Source of the DNA: CAZCZZ01 sp964503335
GTDB lineage: Bacteria > Verrucomicrobiota > Kiritimatiellia > CAIVKH01
Assembly: GCA_964503335.1 (NCBI GenBank)
Contig: CAZCZZ010000002.1
Location: forward strand, 1 to 64,000
DNA length: 64,000 bases
Reading direction: 5' to 3'
Part shown: positions 52,838-62,181 of the stretch, one piece after another
How the letters are laid out: every line of letters begins with the position of its first letter
How positions within the stretch are numbered: the stretch's first letter is position 1
Program-made: the position numbers and the translations under genes
The notes under the pieces: generated by a model
Told to the model about the DNA's origin: nothing
The model's database searches: none
Seen by the model: only the letters and a program-made list of their open reading frames with translations

Positions 52838-55800
52838 GTGAAGAATATGGGATATGTCTTGCGCGGTGTGGTGATGGGTTTTGCGGGGGCAGTGCTCCTT
52901 GCCAGTCCCGTCAAAGCCGAAGTGATCCTGCAATTCTTCAACAATTCGTGGAACGAGATCACCGAGAAGCTGCCCGAGATTGCCGAGGTGGGTTACACCG
53001 CGCTCTGGCTCCCGCCGCCGCAGAAGGCCAGCGGTGATCTTTCCGTCGGGTATGACCTTTGGGATCCCTTCGACCTTGGCAACAAGTCGCAGCGCGGAGG
53101 CCGGACGCGTTATGGCAACGAGGATGACCTGCTCCGCCTGATCGAGACGGCGCACCGCTTCGGCATCCGTGTCTATTTCGACAACATCATGAACCACCGG
53201 GCGTTCGACATTCCCGGCTACAACGAATTCACGCCCATCGACATCTACCCGGGCATGCTTCCCGAGGACTTCCACCTGCGCGTGACGGAGGACGGCTTCT
53301 ATCGTCCCTGGGGCGACACCGCCAACTGGGGCAACACCTGGGAAGTGCAAAACCAGTTTCTCTCCGGCCTGATCGATATCGCCCACGAATCGCCGAACAG
53401 CAACTTCGGGCCCACGCTGGGCTCCACGCATCCCAAGATCCAATTTGTCCGCCATCCGCAGAATCCGGAGTATTACGACTATCACCCCACGCTGGGCTAC
53501 GTCGGCTTCGGCAATACGAACATCACGACGACGCTCATCACGAACAACCCGAACTTCTTCAAGGAAGACGTCGGGGGCTACATGATGCGCTCGGTGCGGT
53601 GGCTGATGGATCGCACGAAGGTGGACGGCCTTCGCCTCGACGCCGTGAAGCACGTGCCAGCCTACTTCTTCGGCGAGCAGTGGGCATCGGGCAAGGACAC
53701 CAACTCGGCAGGCTATTGCGGCCAGGCCCAGTGGCAGTTCAACAAGACCCGCGGCTTCAGCGATGCGAACCACCGCGACACGGTATTCGACTCCGAGCAG
53801 CCGCGCGACGATGCGATGATGTTCGGCGAGCACATGGGTGAGCCGCCGCCTTACGACGAGTACTTTGCCTCCGGCATGCGCCTCATTGACGCAAAGATCC
53901 ACCAGACCCTGAATGACGTGCTCGGCAATCCGGGCCGCACGCTGCTGGGGCTGGAGAACGACGGCTATTCCGCGGGCTTCCAGTTCGGCGCCTATCTCGG
54001 CGTTCCGTATGCGAAGAGCCATGACGACGCCGTGGCCTATCGCGAGGAGTTGCACAACGCGATCAACCTGACGCGGCGCGGCCTCCCGAACATCTATACC
54101 GACGGCAACCGCCAGGCCGAAACACTCGGTGAAAGCGGCGGCGCCTTCCCGCGTCACGCGAACACCAAGCCCTTCGGCCAGTTCGGCGACAACCGCATCC
54201 CCAATCTCGTCTACATCCACAACCAGTTTGCGCGCGGCGACCAAGTCGGGCGGCAGACGGACGGCGATGTCCTTGCCTACGAACGTCGCGACAAGCGTGA
54301 GAACTGGGACATGAGCAATGCCGAGGGCACGACGCTGCTGATGCTGATCAACGACAACTATGCGGGCGGCCAGTATCGCGAAATCCCGACCACGTTCCCC
54401 GATGGGTCGTGGCTGTGGCAGTACTCATCAGCCGGTCCCGGCTTCTACTACAAGGTTACGAACGGGCAGGTTAGGGTGACCACGCCGCCCGGCGGCTACT
54501 TCGCCTTCTCGTGGCGCAATCCCGAGGCGTCCGACCTTTGGGGCTCGGCGGGTGGTCGTCCGCTGCAGATTTACCAGAACGGTCAGGAACCCGGCTTCAT
54601 TTCGTATGTGCGCAAGGAAGGTCCCGACGGTGATCCTGCGTTCAACCCGTACGGCGTGTTCGATTCCAACAAGACGGACTTTGCCTACACCTACTATGTG
54701 CCGCGCGTGACGACGGCCACGAACCTTCGCTTCGCCGCGCGCGTGGACGGTTCCGCCTACAATGTCATGATGAAACTCGACGGCGGCGTGCCGATGAACA
54801 CGGCGAGCCACGGCGGCGGCGATGCGCGCGACAATCCGCCGGCGCTTTCGTCGGATGTGTATCTCGGCTACGAGCAGGCCGACTTCAAGCACCGCATCCA
54901 TCGCGAGAAATTCGCGGCGCGCAATACGATCAGCAACAACGTCATCGGGTCCGGCGGCGCCGAGACCTACACGTTCACCGTGGGTGTTTCCAACTACGTG
55001 ATCAATGCGGGCATCACGAACAAGGACAGCGACCTTGAAACGGCGGAATTTGTCTATCACGACCCGAACGGTTCCACCGACCACGGCTATTCGCAGTTCT
55101 GGCCGAAGCCCGAGAACGCGGCGGGCGGCGATATCTACGTGTGGGCCAAGGCCGGATTCAGCGGCGAAGTGAACCGCGTGTTCATGTACTACACGACGGA
55201 CGGCATTTCCTGGCCTGAGGGCGCGGGTGGCGAAGGCACCGGCAGCACGAAGGTCAAGGAGATGACGCTCGGCTTCACGACGAACTTCCAGTCCTGGTAC
55301 ACGACCGCCACGCCGATTCCCGGCGTCGCATCCGGAACGGTGTTCCGCTACAAGATCGGCGCTTATCGCGAGCAGGGCTACCTCGGCGCCCCGTGGGTTG
55401 TGCGCTTCCCCAACTCCGAATACGACATCAACAACAAGAAGAGCATGATGGGCGTCTGGCAATTGACGAATGTCAACGTGTCGTCGTCGGTCTATCGCCC
55501 TCACAACGACTACGGCATGAGTACGACCGGCCTCGTCGAAGGATTCCACACAATCAGCGCCCGGGCCTTCCTGCAGCGCGAGGGCTCAGCCGGCGGCAAC
55601 GGCAAGATGTCCGCGATCTACAACACCCTCCAGCAGACGTTCTACCTCGACACGAAGACGCCGGAAGGCGAGATCAAGTATCCTGTCGAGAACGAGACGC
55701 TCTTCGACAACCGCTACGGTGCCGTCATCCGGACGGATCCGACCGTGACCGAGGTCTGGTACAACATCCTCGACAACAACGCGCTGAACGACGACGGGCA

Positions 55801-58800
55801 GACGGGACAGTCCCAGGGCAATGGCACGAACGCCCTTGGCCAATCGTCATGGGTCAAGGCGCAGCGCGTGACGCCGACGATCGGGCTTATCAGCCAGTAC
55901 CCGCTGGAGTGGCGCCTCAACTACAACAACGTCGCATCGAACGGAACGGCCGCGATCCAGGTGAAGCTTGCCGAGTTGTCTTCGTCCACCAACCCGCTGC
56001 TCTCCGACGTATCGGGCCACTTCCGAACGCTGACCCGCAATGTCAACGCGAATGGTCCTGCATACTCGATGTTTGTCGGCTGGCCGCAGAAGGACGGGGA
56101 CACGGTCGGCGTGCCCTACAACATGAAGCTCTACTTCAGCCAGGCGCTGTGGAACTCCGACGAAGAGACTATTCGCAACCGCTTCCTCATCACGATCGAC
56201 GGCGTGGCGCAGGGCCGCAGCGGCTACGACCTGAACTGGCAGGCCGGGCCGAACGGCATGCACGAACTCGCATTCGACCTTCCCGACCTCTACAACGGCG
56301 ATCCGAACTACCTGCATGAAATCGTCATCACGCACACCAACGCCGGCGGTGGCGGCATCACCTTGTACGGCAGCCGCTATGTGAAGGCTGCGAAGTCAAC
56401 GACCGGCGCCACGGTCACGATTGTGGATCCGCCGGAGTTCAACCTCGACGGCGCGCCGTATGCGATCGTCCTGCCCGATGTGCCGAACCCCACGGCTCAG
56501 CAGCGCCAGTATAGCATCCGCGTACAGACGGATTCATCGGCGAAAAGCGTCTGGATTGAATTCACGAACTCCGTGGGCTTCACAACGTCGATGCCCGGTT
56601 CGACCAATGCCCTGACCGGCACGGTCGCCGTCGTAGCGGGCAGCGCGAACGTGGTCGGGTCCGGCACGCTCTTCGACAGCCAGGTCACGGTCGGCAGCAT
56701 CCTGCGCATCAGCACCAACCTCGCGATGGTATCGCGAATTGACTCGGCCACGAACCTCGTGCTGCGCGAGCCCTATCCCGGTCCCACGGCGGGCGGCTTG
56801 TCCGTCGATGTCGTTACAGGCAATCCGCTGCGAAATGGCAGCAAGCTGTTTTGGAACTTCTACTGGACGAACATCACCACGGCGGGCTCCTACACGCTGA
56901 TCGCAAAGGTCGATACGAACAACAATCCCTCGACGGTGGAGGCACAGGCCAGCCGGACCACGCGCGTCGTCTTCCGCGACTCCGTGTCGGGCGACATGGA
57001 TTACGATGACGATGACGACGGCTTGATGGACGCCTCCGAGCTTGCGAGCACCAACCTGCCATCCACGAATCCGGAAACCTGGAACAACGGCCAGGTCCAC
57101 ATCTGGTACGTGTACGGCAAGACGGACCCCATGCTGCCGGACACGGATGGTGACGGACTTCCCGACGGCCTGGAAAGCGGCTGGCGCGGTGCCGATCCGG
57201 GCAACACGCAGACGAATACCGACACGAACGGCGACGGCTTCCCGAACTTCCGCGGCGACCGCGACCCGCCGTTCTTCAACACGGTTCCCGATAACTGGGA
57301 CGTGCCGGACTACAACTTCAACGACAGCCGCACGAAGCTCATCGCGGGATCGATGACCGATCCCAATAACGCAGACAGCGACAGCGACGGCCTGCCTGAC
57401 GGGATTGAGGACAAGAATCGCAACGGTTGGGTGGATGGCGATGGCCTGGGACTCGGACCCGATGATCCGAAGTCGGCGCGCCCCAATGCCGGCGACTGGC
57501 CCGACGGCATCGAGCAAAGCTGGGAAACATGGAGCGAGACGGATCCGAACAACTCGGATACCGACGGCGACGGTGACGTCGATGGCCACGGCGAAGACAA
57601 GAACTTCAACGGCCGGATCGACGGCGACGCCAATTCAAATCGCGTGTGGAATGCCGGCGAGCTGTGGATTGAGACGGATCCCCTGAACGCAGACACGGAC
57701 GGCGACGGCCTTCCGGACGGCTGGGAAACGCGCTACGGTCTCGATCCTTGGGACAGTGGCATCATCGGTCAGATCAACCGCCGCACAGGTGCGACCATCA
57801 CCAACGCGCTGAACGGAGCCGACGGCAACCCGGACGGCGATGTGATCGTGGTCGGCATCGCGACGAATCCGTACAGCAATATCCTCGAGTTCCAGAATTC
57901 GACGCATCCCTTCATTACGGACAATGGCTCGCAGCCTCCCGCCGGCTCCGTGGTGATAGGACGCGGCCAGGTCCTGGGCGTTCTGGGCGGCGTCACGAAC
58001 TACCAGGAATTCACCGAGTGGACGGCGGACGACCTGCTCGCCCTTGACGAATACGAAGGCGATGGATTCAACGATGAAGGCGGCGACGTCAACCCGTCCT
58101 GGGTTGATATGGGCAACAACAACTGGCAGTTGGACGGCTTCGACACGTCGCGCGACATCGTGGCGTTCTATGCTCGCGACGGCGGGAACTCCGACGGGAA
58201 GTTCTACTTCCGCCTCGACTTCAATGACCTCCAGGCCTTTGCCGAAGACACCTATCTCGACATCTACGTGGTCATCGACACGGGACAGCCGGGCGTCGGC
58301 GAGGTGAATCTGCCCGACGACGTCGATCTCACGACGGACATGAAGTGGGAGCTCGTTGTTGCCGCCTACAAGAGCGGACAGGGTGCCGTCTACGTCGATA
58401 CGGATCACATCAACAACACAACCGCCGAGGGGCAGGCCTTGGATGCATCTGTCGGTGTCATCCGCCGCGATCAATCCACCGCCTCGGGCTTCATTGATGC
58501 GTACTACAATTCCGAGATGGATGCCGTCGAATTCTCCATCAGTCGTCAGGCCCTGATCGACGCGGGCTGGAATGGCCTGAATCCCGACACGCTGAACTAC
58601 CAGGTGTTCGTCACAAAGGACGGCACGTGCAACTCGTGCGGCGCGGGCGGAAAAGCCGGTCCGGGCGATCTCGGCGGCCGTAACGATATTCGCGACACGA
58701 TCTATGACGACGGGCTTGCCGAGGACAAGGGTGACAAGCAGGCGGGCATCGATGACATCCTCCATTCCTGGATTCCGGGCACCAGTTCTCCGAATCTCGC

Positions 58801-61285
58801 GAAGCTCGCGATGATCGTGCACGGCAACCAGGCGATCCAGCCCGGCAGTATCGTGCAGAGCCTGATCAACAACGGATCGGGCGCCGGATACTACCGCCCC
58901 CTCGACGTGCACCAGCTCTACAAGCGCAAGCTCAGCCTGCACGTCACGCCGACGCTCGCCTCTGCCATCGAGTGGGCAAAGGCTGATCCCAATGGCCCGA
59001 AGCCGTGGCTCGACGGTCCCACCTTCAACGCGTGGATCGCCACGCTGGTCCAGACGAACCTCGTCGATCTCTTCGCAAGCACGTTCTCCGACCACGCGCT
59101 CCCGTACTTCACACCCGAAGCGATCCGCGACAATGTCTCGCTCGCCAAGGACGTGCTGCAGTCCATCTACAACACGACGATCACGTCGAACTCGGTATTC
59201 TGGACGCCTGAACGGCTCCTCGACCACGACGTTTTCACGAAGATCGCGACCGCCGGGTACCGGTCCACAGTCCTCGACCAGGCAGAGCATCTGGTGAAAT
59301 GGTTTGACCGCACCGAGGCGCTCGGCACACGCGGCTACCAGATGAATCGCATCAGCGGCATCACCACGTTTGCGATCAATAACAACGCGAGCGATTTCCG
59401 ATTCCAGAACAACGACAAGGGCCTTGTCATGGCGCTGCGCCGCCTCTTCAGCCGCAAGGCGCGAAGTGGCGAGAAGGACCAGGTCGTTACGCTCTTCAGC
59501 AACTGGGAAGATTTCGGCAACAAGGCGAATGCCGACGCGTACGACACAAACATGCGCTGGATCGCAAACCATCCCTGGATCCAGGTCACGACACCCGAAG
59601 CGATCCTCAACGGCAACGTGGACATCTCAGGCGACGGCCAGGGAGATCCCTGGTACGTGCAGGAGCGCGGGAACCTGACGGGCGGCCAGACCAAGACCTC
59701 GCACAACTACATCAACTACGCGTCCGAATTGAACTACGACAATTGGTATCTCGGCTCGGCACAGGAAGAAGGCCTGCTCAACAAGCGTTTCGAAATCCGG
59801 CCCGGCGTCCTCGTTCCCGGCATCTACGGCATGCTTTACAGCGGAGGCGTGGTTTCACAGACATGGGCGAATGTGTTGACCATGGGCGACACCAACCTCG
59901 CGCGACTCGCGCGCGGTGCATTCCATGCATCCACATTCCAGTCGGCGTTCCACAACCAGGGCACACTGGATCTCTCAAAGTACAGCGACGGCCGTTACAT
60001 CAACCCCGACTCGACCAGCAACACGCTTGCAGGCTTCGTCAAGCCCGCGCAGTCCCAGACGCGCATGGCAGCAATCTACAAGCGAATCGACCAGTGGGCC
60101 GCGGCCGCCTCAGGCATCACGACACCTCAGACCTCGACCGAGGATGTGGACCTGGATGGCGAATCCGAGTACCTCCTGTTCAACGATCGACTCTGCGGCC
60201 TGTTCGAGCGGGTGGGCGGACGACTTGTCGGTGCCTGGACGCGCGACATCCACAGCGGGCGCGTTTTCCAGGGAATCGGCAACCAGATCAGCTACGCCGG
60301 TTCCGACACCGAGCATGAAGGCACGTATAACTCCGACACGAACGGCTCGCTGGGTTCCTATCGCACCTCGGGCCTCAAGGATTGGTATGTCGCGGGCGGC
60401 AGCTACGTGAACGACCTCTACAGCTTCACGAATCAGCCCTCCGGCTGGCTCATCACCTCGAGTGACGGCAAGATCAAGAAGACCGTCACCCTCGCTGCAA
60501 AGAGTTGGGCCTTTGAAGTGAACTACGTGTTGTCCGGATCGCTCACCAATCAGCCTCTGTACATCCGCCATGGATTCTCGCCAAACCTCTGGGATCTCGT
60601 CGTGCGCGGGCAGCGAACGCTCAGCGGCATCACAAACAGTGGTGGCGTGGTAAGCCTCGCGAACACGAACTACAGCCACACAGTAATTACGTATGTCGGC
60701 TGCAGTGACGCAGGACACACGACCGGACATAACCCGCTCGCGGAGGACGACAATCCCGCGACGGGACGTCAGTTCGCCACGTTCAATATGCGGAACCAGG
60801 CGCAGACGCATCAGGTCGAGATCGTGGGCACCAACGCCTTCGCGTTCTCACTCGGCCTTCGTGCCTTTGGCTCGGACTGGGACGCCGACGGCCTGCCGAA
60901 CGACTTCGAAGATGGCAACGGCCTGAACTCGACGAACGCTGCAGACGGGAATGCCGACACGGACGGCGATGGCATGAAGGCCTGGCAGGAGTATGTCGCC
61001 GGCACAGCGGCCAACAATGGAAACGAATACTTCGACGTGGTCGACTCGCTGCGAACGAACAGCGCCTATGTAACAGTTCGCTTCCCGACCTCGCTGCAGC
61101 GCGAATATCGCATCTGGTACGCGAACAACGGTCTCCTGGCCCCGACATGGACGTTGGCGACCACAAATCCCGTTGCCGGCACGGGCGGAATTGTGGAGTG
61201 GTACGACAACGGCACGCAAACGTCGCCTCATCCGTCGACCATGACCAACCGCTTCTACCGCATCGACGTCCGCCTGCCGCAGTAG
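52838..61285 (+). CDS. Giant secreted GH13-GH57 fusion amylase
   Basis: 2,815 residues from GTG 52,838, preceded by TGAGGA at good spacing; GTG 52,826 is an alternative. A signal peptide follows (GVVMGFAGAVLLASPVKA). The first 600 residues are a GH13 amylase: Asp in VDGLRLDAVKH near 268, Glu in FGEHMGEP near 331 and a His-Asp pair in YAKSHDDA near 397. Beta-sandwich domains follow, then several thrombospondin-type-3 calcium repeats (DTDGDGLPDG, DSDSDGLPDG, DTDGDGDVDG) at about 1,390-1,690 and a CBM9/DOMON-like module. From about 1,985 to 2,560 is a GH57-like barrel (MIVHGNQ, LHVTPTLASAIEW, FWTPERLLD with candidate nucleophile Glu near 2,125, LFSNWEDFG), with a GH57-type beta domain after it. 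It ends with a calcium stretch and the module ending FYRIDVRLPQ. Confidence 0.85.
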   Translation: MKNMGYVLRGVVMGFAGAVLLASPVKAEVILQFFNNSWNEITEKLPEIAEVGYTALWLPPPQKASGDLSVGYDLWDPFDLGNKSQRGGRTRYGNEDDLLRLIETAHRFGIRVYFDNIMNHRAFDIPGYNEFTPIDIYPGMLPEDFHLRVTEDGFYRPWGDTANWGNTWEVQNQFLSGLIDIAHESPNSNFGPTLGSTHPKIQFVRHPQNPEYYDYHPTLGYVGFGNTNITTTLITNNPNFFKEDVGGYMMRSVRWLMDRTKVDGLRLDAVKHVPAYFFGEQWASGKDTNSAGYCGQAQWQFNKTRGFSDANHRDTVFDSEQPRDDAMMFGEHMGEPPPYDEYFASGMRLIDAKIHQTLNDVLGNPGRTLLGLENDGYSAGFQFGAYLGVPYAKSHDDAVAYREELHNAINLTRRGLPNIYTDGNRQAETLGESGGAFPRHANTKPFGQFGDNRIPNLVYIHNQFARGDQVGRQTDGDVLAYERRDKRENWDMSNAEGTTLLMLINDNYAGGQYREIPTTFPDGSWLWQYSSAGPGFYYKVTNGQVRVTTPPGGYFAFSWRNPEASDLWGSAGGRPLQIYQNGQEPGFISYVRKEGPDGDPAFNPYGVFDSNKTDFAYTYYVPRVTTATNLRFAARVDGSAYNVMMKLDGGVPMNTASHGGGDARDNPPALSSDVYLGYEQADFKHRIHREKFAARNTISNNVIGSGGAETYTFTVGVSNYVINAGITNKDSDLETAEFVYHDPNGSTDHGYSQFWPKPENAAGGDIYVWAKAGFSGEVNRVFMYYTTDGISWPEGAGGEGTGSTKVKEMTLGFTTNFQSWYTTATPIPGVASGTVFRYKIGAYREQGYLGAPWVVRFPNSEYDINNKKSMMGVWQLTNVNVSSSVYRPHNDYGMSTTGLVEGFHTISARAFLQREGSAGGNGKMSAIYNTLQQTFYLDTKTPEGEIKYPVENETLFDNRYGAVIRTDPTVTEVWYNILDNNALNDDGQTGQSQGNGTNALGQSSWVKAQRVTPTIGLISQYPLEWRLNYNNVASNGTAAIQVKLAELSSSTNPLLSDVSGHFRTLTRNVNANGPAYSMFVGWPQKDGDTVGVPYNMKLYFSQALWNSDEETIRNRFLITIDGVAQGRSGYDLNWQAGPNGMHELAFDLPDLYNGDPNYLHEIVITHTNAGGGGITLYGSRYVKAAKSTTGATVTIVDPPEFNLDGAPYAIVLPDVPNPTAQQRQYSIRVQTDSSAKSVWIEFTNSVGFTTSMPGSTNALTGTVAVVAGSANVVGSGTLFDSQVTVGSILRISTNLAMVSRIDSATNLVLREPYPGPTAGGLSVDVVTGNPLRNGSKLFWNFYWTNITTAGSYTLIAKVDTNNNPSTVEAQASRTTRVVFRDSVSGDMDYDDDDDGLMDASELASTNLPSTNPETWNNGQVHIWYVYGKTDPMLPDTDGDGLPDGLESGWRGADPGNTQTNTDTNGDGFPNFRGDRDPPFFNTVPDNWDVPDYNFNDSRTKLIAGSMTDPNNADSDSDGLPDGIEDKNRNGWVDGDGLGLGPDDPKSARPNAGDWPDGIEQSWETWSETDPNNSDTDGDGDVDGHGEDKNFNGRIDGDANSNRVWNAGELWIETDPLNADTDGDGLPDGWETRYGLDPWDSGIIGQINRRTGATITNALNGADGNPDGDVIVVGIATNPYSNILEFQNSTHPFITDNGSQPPAGSVVIGRGQVLGVLGGVTNYQEFTEWTADDLLALDEYEGDGFNDEGGDVNPSWVDMGNNNWQLDGFDTSRDIVAFYARDGGNSDGKFYFRLDFNDLQAFAEDTYLDIYVVIDTGQPGVGEVNLPDDVDLTTDMKWELVVAAYKSGQGAVYVDTDHINNTTAEGQALDASVGVIRRDQSTASGFIDAYYNSEMDAVEFSISRQALIDAGWNGLNPDTLNYQVFVTKDGTCNSCGAGGKAGPGDLGGRNDIRDTIYDDGLAEDKGDKQAGIDDILHSWIPGTSSPNLAKLAMIVHGNQAIQPGSIVQSLINNGSGAGYYRPLDVHQLYKRKLSLHVTPTLASAIEWAKADPNGPKPWLDGPTFNAWIATLVQTNLVDLFASTFSDHALPYFTPEAIRDNVSLAKDVLQSIYNTTITSNSVFWTPERLLDHDVFTKIATAGYRSTVLDQAEHLVKWFDRTEALGTRGYQMNRISGITTFAINNNASDFRFQNNDKGLVMALRRLFSRKARSGEKDQVVTLFSNWEDFGNKANADAYDTNMRWIANHPWIQVTTPEAILNGNVDISGDGQGDPWYVQERGNLTGGQTKTSHNYINYASELNYDNWYLGSAQEEGLLNKRFEIRPGVLVPGIYGMLYSGGVVSQTWANVLTMGDTNLARLARGAFHASTFQSAFHNQGTLDLSKYSDGRYINPDSTSNTLAGFVKPAQSQTRMAAIYKRIDQWAAAASGITTPQTSTEDVDLDGESEYLLFNDRLCGLFERVGGRLVGAWTRDIHSGRVFQGIGNQISYAGSDTEHEGTYNSDTNGSLGSYRTSGLKDWYVAGGSYVNDLYSFTNQPSGWLITSSDGKIKKTVTLAAKSWAFEVNYVLSGSLTNQPLYIRHGFSPNLWDLVVRGQRTLSGITNSGGVVSLANTNYSHTVITYVGCSDAGHTTGHNPLAEDDNPATGRQFATFNMRNQAQTHQVEIVGTNAFAFSLGLRAFGSDWDADGLPNDFEDGNGLNSTNAADGNADTDGDGMKAWQEYVAGTAANNGNEYFDVVDSLRTNSAYVTVRFPTSLQREYRIWYANNGLLAPTWTLATTNPVAGTGGIVEWYDNGTQTSPHPSTMTNRFYRIDVRLPQ

Positions 61286-61299
61286 CCGAACCTTCTCTT

Positions 61300-61366
61300 C
61301 TGTAGCCGGGGTCGGTGACCCCGGATCGTAAATTCAGAAGTCCGGGGTCACCGACCCCGGCTACAG
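61300..61366. terminator. Perfect inverted repeat between convergent amylase and nth
   Basis: 26-bp arms (CTGTAGCCGGGG.. and ..CCCCGGCTACAG) match perfectly with a 15-bp spacer. The right arm covers the last bases of nth. The position suits a bidirectional terminator, but there is no U tract and it also looks like a dispersed intergenic repeat. Confidence 0.65.
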
Positions 61367-62005
61367 GGGGCGCGCCGACGGGCAGATGTCATTCAGCGGA
61401 CATTCTCCGCACTTCGGCTTGCGCGCGATGCACGTGTACCGTCCGTGGAGGGTGATGCAGTGCGACCAGTCGGTCCAATCCTTCTCGGGCAGGATTTCGC
61501 GAAGTTCCATCTCGATCTTTGTCGCGTCGGTTTGCTTCGTGAGGCCGAGCAGCTGATTCAATCGAATCTGGTGCGTATCGATGATCAGGCCGGGCTTCTT
61601 GAATGCGTCTGCCATCAGAAGGTTTGCGGTCTTTCGGCCTATGCCCGGGAGCTTGATCAGCGTCTCGAGGTCTTCCGGCATCATCCCTGCGTGGCGTTCG
61701 ACAAGAGCGGCTCCGAGGTTCCGGATGCTCTTCGCCTTGTTTCGATAGAAGCCCGTGGTGCGGACTTCTTCCTCCAGCTTCAAAGGATCGGCATTCGCGT
61801 AATCCCTTGCAGTCCTGTACTTCTTGAATAGCGCGGGCGTGACCATGTTCACGCGCTTGTCGGTGCACTGCGCGGCGAGGATCGCGGCCACGGCGAGTTC
61901 GAGGGGGGTCGTGAAATCAAGCTCGCAGCGTGGGTCGGGAATCGCTTTGCGAAGTCTGTCGAGGACTTCTGCGGCGAAACGCTTCCTGGTTGCGACGTTC
62001 TTCAT
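61361..62005 (-). CDS. nth: Endonuclease III
   Basis: 214 residues. Features: the helix-hairpin-helix LPGIGRKTANLL, whose Lys is the Schiff-base nucleophile, IDTHQIRL carrying the catalytic Asp, and an FeS cluster CIARKPKCGECPLNDIC with the C-x6-C-x2-C-x5-C spacing. This DNA glycosylase/AP lyase removes oxidised pyrimidines in base excision repair. The last codons lie inside the inverted repeat at the amylase end, an unusual overlap. Confidence 0.95.
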   Translation of the reverse strand: MKNVATRKRFAAEVLDRLRKAIPDPRCELDFTTPLELAVAAILAAQCTDKRVNMVTPALFKKYRTARDYANADPLKLEEEVRTTGFYRNKAKSIRNLGAALVERHAGMMPEDLETLIKLPGIGRKTANLLMADAFKKPGLIIDTHQIRLNQLLGLTKQTDATKIEMELREILPEKDWTDWSHCITLHGRYTCIARKPKCGECPLNDICPSARPL

Positions 62006-62053
62006 GCGCGCTGAGACAAAAGCAGAAAATCGGACGCGATAACAGGATTTATG

Positions 62054-62118
62054 GGTAGGGCGAACCGTCCCGGTGAGCCGGATGGAGAACGCGGCTTACC
62101 GGGACGGTTCGCCCTACC
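62054..62118. repeat. Inverted-repeat element with GGTAGGGC ends
   Basis: 27-bp arms (GGTAGGGCGAACCGTC.. and ..GACGGTTCGCCCTACC) with one mismatch and an 11-bp spacer. The ends resemble those of the element at 32,682-32,750. Confidence 0.8.
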
Positions 62119-62128
62119 AAAAGAAGAA

Positions 62129-62160
62129 CCGTGATCCGTCGCTAAACGGATCACGGTTTT
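62129..62160 (-). terminator. Rho-independent terminator of pnp
   Basis: On the minus strand an 11-bp stem CCGTGATCCGT/ACGGATCACGG with loop TTAGCG is followed by TTCTTCTTTT, a standard intrinsic terminator 20 bp after the pnp stop. Confidence 0.85.
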
Positions 62161-62181
62161 CGTAATTGCTGGATTCGTGGC

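Noticed and set aside
52787..54244. 485-residue open frame antisense to the start of the giant amylase
   Set aside because: Shadow of the GH13 domain; contains no recognisable protein pattern.
57635..59572. 645-residue open frame antisense to the GH13-GH57 gene
   Set aside because: Same shadow effect in GC-rich DNA; no domain pattern, and the sense strand is fully explained.
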